Shown here: piece by piece, positions 59,269 to 64,000 of the stretch | Layout: each line of letters starts with the position of its first letter | Position numbering within the stretch: the stretch's first letter is position 1 | Assembly (NCBI RefSeq): GCF_900205925.1 | Contig: NZ_OAOD01000002.1 | Location: forward strand, 124,001-188,000 | Length of the DNA: 64,000 nt | Direction: 5' to 3' | Source: Clostridium peptidivorans | Lineage (GTDB): Bacteria > Bacillota > Clostridia > Clostridiales > Clostridiaceae | Made by a program: the position numbers and the translations under genes | The notes under the pieces: generated by a model | The model's database searches: none | What the model was told of the DNA's origin: nothing | The model's input: the letters and a program-made list of their open reading frames with translations, nothing else

Positions 59269-61416
59269 TTATTCTTGTATTAATATGTCTTTTATGTTTT
59301 CTAAAACCACATCTTTATATTTTTTTACTATTTCTCTTTGATTTTCTGTTTCATCTTTATTATTATTCTTATTTACAAGTTTCACATTATATTTTCCTAA
59401 TCTAATTCTTCCATCTTCTCTTACTTTATTTTCCGATTTAAAGTAAAAATAATATTCTTTATCTTTAATCATAGATTCAAATATTTTACCTGAATATATA
59501 GTTTCAGAATATACATAATCTCTTCTAATTTTTCCACCTAAAGCTTTAGGTAGTTTACCATCTATATTACTTTCATCAAAATCTATATTCGAATGCTTTA
59601 GTATTGTAGGTAAAATATCTACATTTTCTACAAAATCATCTATCTCACAATTAGGTATATTATTTCCCCTTATCATTAGAGGCACTGCTGTTCTTTCTTC
59701 TCCTATAACATAAGAATCCTCTCCTATATAGGATTGTCCATGATCACTACATAAAACTATTAATATCTCATCATCTTTATAATTTTCATTTATAAAATCA
59801 TAAATGATTTTTAAATAAAAATCTAATCTCTTTACTTCATTTATATATCTTTCCGTTTTGTTAATATCTATAGGCTTGTATACAGATTTAGTAGGCTCTT
59901 CATTATAATCATGAGCCTGTATACTATTATCTATTTGACTACTTATATCCGGTAATAAATTAATATGTTCATGTAAATCAAAAAAACTTAGCCACACATA
60001 TTTATCTCTTTTAGAGAAAGCTCTCATATTCTCTAAAAACAAAGAAATTGTCTCTTCTGTTATCATATAAGGTTTATAAACACTTCTATCAAATCCCTTT
60101 ACATATCCATATAAAGGATTTTTCCTCCAATTTCCACATGCTTGAAATGTTAAATAATCATTTTTCTTGAAAATTTCACTAATAATACTATAATCTTTAC
60201 CAACTTCATGAGGTATAGCAAAATGATACATCCCATTTTTAGCAGTTCTTAATCCAGAAAATATGCCTGCTACACTAGGCAATGTCCATTCCCCATTTGA
60301 ATAGCAATTATTAAAAATAGCTCCTTTTTTAAAAAAGTTATAGGTGTTTGGCATCATTTTTTCTAATTTCTGAACTTTAAATATACTTCGAGCTAATCCA
60401 TCTACAAAAATATTTAAAACTAACTTTACTTTATGTTGATTTTCTTGATTAAGAGGTATAGGATTTCCTACTACTATGTTTTTATTAGCCTCTATACAAA
60501 CTTTATCACCTTTTTTAAACTTAAAATAATTGTATCTATTTATAAACCAGCTTTTAAAATTATTCTGATTTCCGTTCTCATTAATAGAAACGTTTGTTTC
60601 AAAATCATTTATAGCTATGGGCACAACACTATCTTCTTTAATCTCTAAAGAAAATTTATTATTTATTTTTCCATATAAAACTTCTGTTTTAGCCTGTACA
60701 GCCAAATTCATTGGAATATTATGTATTTTTTCATTATAATATTCAGTTATAAATCCTTCTTTATTATCTGATTTTATAATACTTTCCCCTATATAAGTGC
60801 TATTATTTGTTTTTAATGGAAAATGATTAATATGTTCTTTTTTTACTAAATCATCTAGTATAGAAAAATATTCTTTATAAAACTCAAAATAAATTTTATC
60901 ATATTGAGAAAATTTTAATAAAATTAATTTATATTCTAGTAAAGACTTATAATTAATGGCTAATGTTAATTTTTCTTTTAAATTATCTAAATTATTTCCT
61001 ACTATTAAATATAAATTATCATTATTAGCTATTGAATTTATATCTTTAAATTTTAATACTTCATTAAATACATTATAATCTGGTTCTATTACAATAATAA
61101 TATCTTCTTCATTTATTTTCTTTAATAATTCTTCTATATGATAACCAAAACTTAATCCAAATATTAAAATTATGTGTTTTTCATTAATATTAAAGTTCTC
61201 CATAGTACTTATAAACTTATCCACTTCTGAACTAGTATTATATTTACTAGACAAATATAGTTTCCTATTATTTAAAATTAATTTTGTACAATACTTATTA
61301 TCTCTAGTCCTTTCTACTTCTACATTATCATTATAATTACTATAGGATTTATTAAAGTATTTTTCACCATATACATTTTGAAGTAATTTTATATTATTTT
61401 CATATACTTTATCCAT
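59269..61416 (-). CDS. Maf-like N-terminal domain fused to alkaline-phosphatase-superfamily (sulfatase-like) transferase
   Basis: The start is placed at the ATG at 61416 (MDKVYENNIK), preceded by GAGGGAG; a TTG nine codons earlier lacks support. This gives 715 residues. Residues about 60-190 match the N-domain of the Maf protein at 55778 (LIFGLSFGYHIEELLKKI against VMYGLGLGYHAKEILKRI). Residues about 328-640 form a sulfatase-like fold: metal site NIFVDGLA (Asp339), nucleophile region GEWTLPSVAGIFSG, DLHEH (480-484) and CSDHGQ (Asp558, His559). The nucleophile position is Thr378, not Cys or Ser, so formylglycine sulfatase chemistry is excluded. Phospho-group transfer, as in Thr-dependent lipoteichoic or phosphoethanolamine transferases, is likely. 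No membrane segments. Sigma-28 promoter upstream. Confidence 0.82.
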   Translation of the reverse strand: MDKVYENNIKLLQNVYGEKYFNKSYSNYNDNVEVERTRDNKYCTKLILNNRKLYLSSKYNTSSEVDKFISTMENFNINEKHIILIFGLSFGYHIEELLKKINEEDIIIVIEPDYNVFNEVLKFKDINSIANNDNLYLIVGNNLDNLKEKLTLAINYKSLLEYKLILLKFSQYDKIYFEFYKEYFSILDDLVKKEHINHFPLKTNNSTYIGESIIKSDNKEGFITEYYNEKIHNIPMNLAVQAKTEVLYGKINNKFSLEIKEDSVVPIAINDFETNVSINENGNQNNFKSWFINRYNYFKFKKGDKVCIEANKNIVVGNPIPLNQENQHKVKLVLNIFVDGLARSIFKVQKLEKMMPNTYNFFKKGAIFNNCYSNGEWTLPSVAGIFSGLRTAKNGMYHFAIPHEVGKDYSIISEIFKKNDYLTFQACGNWRKNPLYGYVKGFDRSVYKPYMITEETISLFLENMRAFSKRDKYVWLSFFDLHEHINLLPDISSQIDNSIQAHDYNEEPTKSVYKPIDINKTERYINEVKRLDFYLKIIYDFINENYKDDEILIVLCSDHGQSYIGEDSYVIGEERTAVPLMIRGNNIPNCEIDDFVENVDILPTILKHSNIDFDESNIDGKLPKALGGKIRRDYVYSETIYSGKIFESMIKDKEYYFYFKSENKVREDGRIRLGKYNVKLVNKNNNKDETENQREIVKKYKDVVLENIKDILIQE

Positions 61417-61490
61417 TTTAGCTCCCTCTCTTTTTAGTTCCAAACCTTAATTAATAATAGTTTCAGAATTAGTTTTAGCTTTCTTTTTAC

Positions 61491-61517
61491 TTATCGTAAA
61501 TTTATATTAAAGCTTTA
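61491..61517 (-). promoter_or_regulatory. Sigma-28 promoter of the flagellar modification genes
   Basis: TAAA, 15 nt, TACGATAA on the minus strand, about 75 nt upstream of the ATG at 61416. Same spacing as the two flagellin promoters and the chemoreceptor promoter. Confidence 0.85.
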
Positions 61518-61596
61518 AAGAAGCTTATTAACTAATGAAATAATACAACTATCCCCTAGACTTTTATTGTATTTTACATATAAGCCTAATAACAAA

Positions 61597-61630
61597 AGCA
61601 TTAATAGCTACTCTCACAGCCATTAATGCT
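61597..61630 (-). terminator. Terminator downstream of the NeuA-like gene
   Basis: AGCATTAAT-a-GCT pairs with AGC-c-ATTAATGCT and is followed on the minus strand by TTTTGTT. It separates the nonulosonate genes from the sigma-28 unit. The rest of the 350-bp gap (61417-61767) holds only the sigma-28 promoter and AT-rich sequence. Confidence 0.75.
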
Positions 61631-61760
61631 CATTCAATTACTTTTGCAGATTCTATTTTTGACTTGTATATTCAATATTAAATCATCCTATTGCAGATAA
61701 TCTATGAAAGAAATAACTAAGCTTACTAATTAACAATTTATTCACTTAGCCTTATACATT

Positions 61761-61786
61761 AAAAAATTTATTTAAATAAATTTTTT
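61761..61786. repeat. 26-bp AT-only perfect palindrome at the end of the NeuA-like gene
   Basis: A6-TTTATTTAAATAAA-T6 spans the last codons and stop of the gene at 61768. It may assist termination, but with A-T pairs only it is weak. Confidence 0.6.
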
Positions 61787-62529
61787 ATATTATCTTTAAT
61801 CTCCTTAAAATCAATATATTTCTCAAATAAATATTCTGCAATAACTTGCATAAGTTCAAAATCATTCTCATGGTCTAAATCTAAAACTGCTGTATCTAAC
61901 ATTTTAATAATATCACATTTACCTTCAAATATTCCTTTACCACTCTCAAGAAACTCTGGAGAATATGCATACAATGATGCATTCATATCAAATATCTTTG
62001 GCGCTTCCTGCCTTGCATTAAAATTTGATGCTATAACACGTTCATATCCATTTTCAGTTTCCTTAACCATATTGAAATAAGGATTTCTTCTTGAATCAGT
62101 TACCGAAAAAACTACATCCGCATTAGTCTCTAACTTTCTTTTTATAAGATTACTAACATCCGTTGCAGTCCTCAATGGTGACGTTATATCTAAATCAATA
62201 ACCATATCATAATTAATTAGCTTTCTTTTTTTCATAATATCTAAGCAATTTAAAATAACCGCAACCTTTGGTGTATTATCTAATCCAAGTGATGAATTTC
62301 TTTGAATTATGTCTACTTGAAAATTTAGTCTTTCCTTAAACATTTTTATAAGTTCATCGCTATCAGTATTTAATACAATATCACAGTAAACATCAGGATT
62401 TTTCTTTTTATATAAATTAATTGCTGAGACTGTATAAAATGCCAATGGATAACTTAAAAACTCTTTTAAATTTTTATTCTTAATTCCTTTGGAGCCAGCC
62501 CTACCACAAATTGTAAAAAGCATGTTCAA
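61768..62529 (-). CDS. Acylneuraminate cytidylyltransferase-like (NeuA/PtmB family)
   Basis: A 253-residue CMP-nonulosonate synthetase-like enzyme: ICGRAGSKGIKNKNL (CTP-binding loop, about 7-21), VIDLDITSPLRTATDV and ARQEAPKIFDMNASLYAYSP. It should activate a sialic-acid-like sugar, such as legionaminic or pseudaminic acid, with CTP. It lies 2 bp after a Gfo/Idh/MocA oxidoreductase gene in an operon that enters from outside the window. No SD stronger than AGGGGAAAT precedes it. Confidence 0.9.
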   Translation of the reverse strand: MNMLFTICGRAGSKGIKNKNLKEFLSYPLAFYTVSAINLYKKKNPDVYCDIVLNTDSDELIKMFKERLNFQVDIIQRNSSLGLDNTPKVAVILNCLDIMKKRKLINYDMVIDLDITSPLRTATDVSNLIKRKLETNADVVFSVTDSRRNPYFNMVKETENGYERVIASNFNARQEAPKIFDMNASLYAYSPEFLESGKGIFEGKCDIIKMLDTAVLDLDHENDFELMQVIAEYLFEKYIDFKEIKDNIKNLFK

Positions 62530-62531
62530 TT

Positions 62532-63479
62532 TTATTTCCCCTCCTTGGCTATTTGAAGAGTTCTAAGAGCCGTTAGGATATCATTGTCATTAATAACTTT
62601 ACCCTCTATAATATCAAAAAAATGCTCTATTTCTTTACATTGAAAATCATTTCTTTGCTCTTTAAATGATATCACTTTTCCACTCTTTAAATATCTTATT
62701 TCGCTATTAGCAATATCTCCAACTATTGTATCTTCATCTGTAAACACTTGAATTTCCCTTATTGTTTTACGGCCAAAATAATCTAAATGAACTTCTACAG
62801 CTTTATCGCTATACTTTGCTATATACAAAGATAAATCATCGCTATCAATTCTCAAGTTGGAAAATGTGCCTCTTATATTCAATATATTCTCTGGGTTCCC
62901 AAATAAATAGCAAATATAATCCCATTCATGAATTAAATCAATAGAAACGCCTCCACCTTGATTCTTATGTGCACTATATGTATTACGATAATCTTTATTT
63001 GGCCTCCATTCCGGAAGAAAACTAGAACAAATACTCCTAGCACAATATATATTATTTAAATCAATTTGGTGCTTAAAATATTGAATTACATTAGTGTATC
63101 TTAATGGGCAGGCTACATAATATATACTATCATCTTTTAAATGTAATGTATCTATTGAGACATTTGTTATATCAAATACAGGCTTTTCAATAAACATATG
63201 CTTTGTCTTTGTAACAAATTGTCTTATAGTTTCAAAATGTAAATTTGTAGGATTTGTAACAAAGATAATATCATAGTCGTTTGGAACAGACTCATATGAA
63301 TAAAATACATGACTGATATGCTTAGCTATTTCTTCTTCTATTTCTTTACTTTTACCGCTTCTTATCAAGTCAATCATATATTCCTTGTTTCTTTCCTTTA
63401 GAACAGTTACAACATTTTTTAAATGTCGAGTACCAATTGAACCAAGACCAATTATACCTATTTTATATGTATTTTTCAT
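62532..63479 (-). CDS. Gfo/Idh/MocA-family oxidoreductase
   Basis: A 315-residue NAD(P)-dependent oxidoreductase. The Rossmann fold starts KIGIIGLGSIGTRHLKNV (about 6-23) and continues IIFVTNPTNLHFE and MFIEKPVFD (conserved EKP, about 93-101). The C-terminal beta-sheet domain contains GGGVSIDLIHEWDYICYLFG with the catalytic His. It probably oxidises a sugar in nonulosonic acid or related sugar synthesis, as PtmF-like genes do beside cytidylyltransferases. It starts 2 bp after the stop of the next gene upstream. Confidence 0.88.
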   Translation of the reverse strand: MKNTYKIGIIGLGSIGTRHLKNVVTVLKERNKEYMIDLIRSGKSKEIEEEIAKHISHVFYSYESVPNDYDIIFVTNPTNLHFETIRQFVTKTKHMFIEKPVFDITNVSIDTLHLKDDSIYYVACPLRYTNVIQYFKHQIDLNNIYCARSICSSFLPEWRPNKDYRNTYSAHKNQGGGVSIDLIHEWDYICYLFGNPENILNIRGTFSNLRIDSDDLSLYIAKYSDKAVEVHLDYFGRKTIREIQVFTDEDTIVGDIANSEIRYLKSGKVISFKEQRNDFQCKEIEHFFDIIEGKVINDNDILTALRTLQIAKEGK

Positions 63480-63480
63480 A

Positions 63481-64000
63481 TTAAGCCTCTATTTCATCTA
63501 TAATTTTTAAAATATCCTTATCCTTTTCAAAACTATATGCAGGTATTTTCCCTTCAGTCACCGCTTCAAAAAATGAAATTACTTCATTTAAATATGCATT
63601 TTCAACCACAAAGCTACTATAATTGTTAAGCTGATCTATCTCTTCATATAACTTAATATTAACATCTTTTTTAGCTTCAAAATCATATACATATAATCCT
63701 GTTGGAGAACCGTTCCACTGAAGATAAAGCTTTTCTCCATATACCTCCAAGTTTCTAACGGCTTTTCTTGATACCACATCCACAGCCAAAGTACCTTTAT
63801 GTCCATTCTTATGTTGAATAAGTAATAAATAATTATCATTAAAGTCAATATCTAAATTGCTCATCTTACTCTTAATTGCATCAATCTTAATGATATCTCC
63901 AAATACGTCTATCAACCAGGGGAGCTCAATAGCAAAAATTTCTCTACAACCATTTGAACGTTTATTGCCAACAAAAAAATCTTTATAATTTTCCCAAGGA
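63481..64000 (-). CDS. Gfo/Idh/MocA-family oxidoreductase, 5' part outside the window
   Basis: The frame is open from the window edge to a stop at 63481 (172 codons), with no start codon needed inside. The TTG at 63915 is only an internal codon. The visible part is the C-terminal domain: PWENYKDFFVGNKRSNGCRE, IFAIELPWLIDVFGDI, and EVISFFEAVTEGKIPAYSFEKD. The layout matches the substrate domain of this family. Together with the next gene it gives two consecutive oxidoreductases of the same superfamily. The product length and active-site EKP region lie beyond the window. Confidence 0.85.
   Translation of the reverse strand, partial: PWENYKDFFVGNKRSNGCREIFAIELPWLIDVFGDIIKIDAIKSKMSNLDIDFNDNYLLLIQHKNGHKGTLAVDVVSRKAVRNLEVYGEKLYLQWNGSPTGLYVYDFEAKKDVNIKLYEEIDQLNNYSSFVVENAYLNEVISFFEAVTEGKIPAYSFEKDKDILKIIDEIEA

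Noticed and set aside
59269..61416. Formylglycine-dependent sulfatase
   Set aside because: The nucleophile position reads T-L-P-S, with neither Cys nor Ser, and no maturase gene is present.

Overview
The window is AT-rich DNA with short intergenic gaps, GGAGG-type ribosome binding sites and many T-tailed hairpin terminators. A fused FliR-FlhB export protein, a FchA-type histidine-degradation operon, a folate-transporter THF riboswitch and a YhcN-type sporulation lipoprotein point to an anaerobic, motile, spore-forming Firmicute, most likely Clostridium sensu stricto. The species cannot be fixed from the sequence. I saw no rRNA, tRNA, CRISPR array or intact transposon.

Region by region. (1) 1-6820, minus strand: a histidine-utilisation operon (hutU, hutI, fchA, then a membrane protein cut by the window edge). 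Its sigma-54 activator gene sits just upstream. A textbook -24/-12 promoter and two identical 17-bp palindromes lie between the activator and hutU. (2) 7017-12709: a calcium-type P-type ATPase, a CBS/DRTGG manganese pyrophosphatase, a Met/Cys-rich 79-residue protein and an unknown membrane protein. (3) 12775-35639, minus: one 28-gene flagellar operon from flgB to flgG, covering basal body, hook, export gate, stator, FlhF/FlhG, a PilZ protein, sigma-28, a SwrB-like protein and an unlisted 75-codon gene with no ATG start. fliM, fliN, fliD, fliS and che genes are absent here. (4) 36052-53893: a flagellin with its own sigma-28 promoter, then mostly housekeeping and accessory genes (ssb, gamma-carbonic anhydrase, FNT channel, 5'-nucleotidase, folT, greA, a chemoreceptor, an FHA protein, KDPG aldolase, TrhA, AIM24-like and YhcN-like proteins). 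(5) 54002-64000, minus: a second flagellin, a YjfB-type motility protein, a decayed flagellin tail and a flagellar modification island.

How the parts work together. The operon-encoded sigma-28 (fliA) should read at least four promoters of the form TAAA-N15-nnCGATAA seen here. They lie in front of both flagellins, the chemoreceptor and the gene at 59269. The last of these heads a three-gene set that I consider the most novel part of the window: a Maf-like N-terminal domain fused to an alkaline-phosphatase-superfamily transferase with a threonine nucleophile, a CysC/APS-kinase-like protein, and a nucleotidyltransferase fused to a SAM methyltransferase. Beside it lie a Maf (DUF115) protein and nonulosonate-type genes (NeuA-like, two Gfo/Idh/MocA oxidoreductases). 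I infer a flagellin-decorating pathway that makes and transfers a CDP-activated, possibly methylated, phospho-group. This resembles in logic the Campylobacter O-methyl phosphoramidate pathway but lacks its nitrogen-donor genes in this window.
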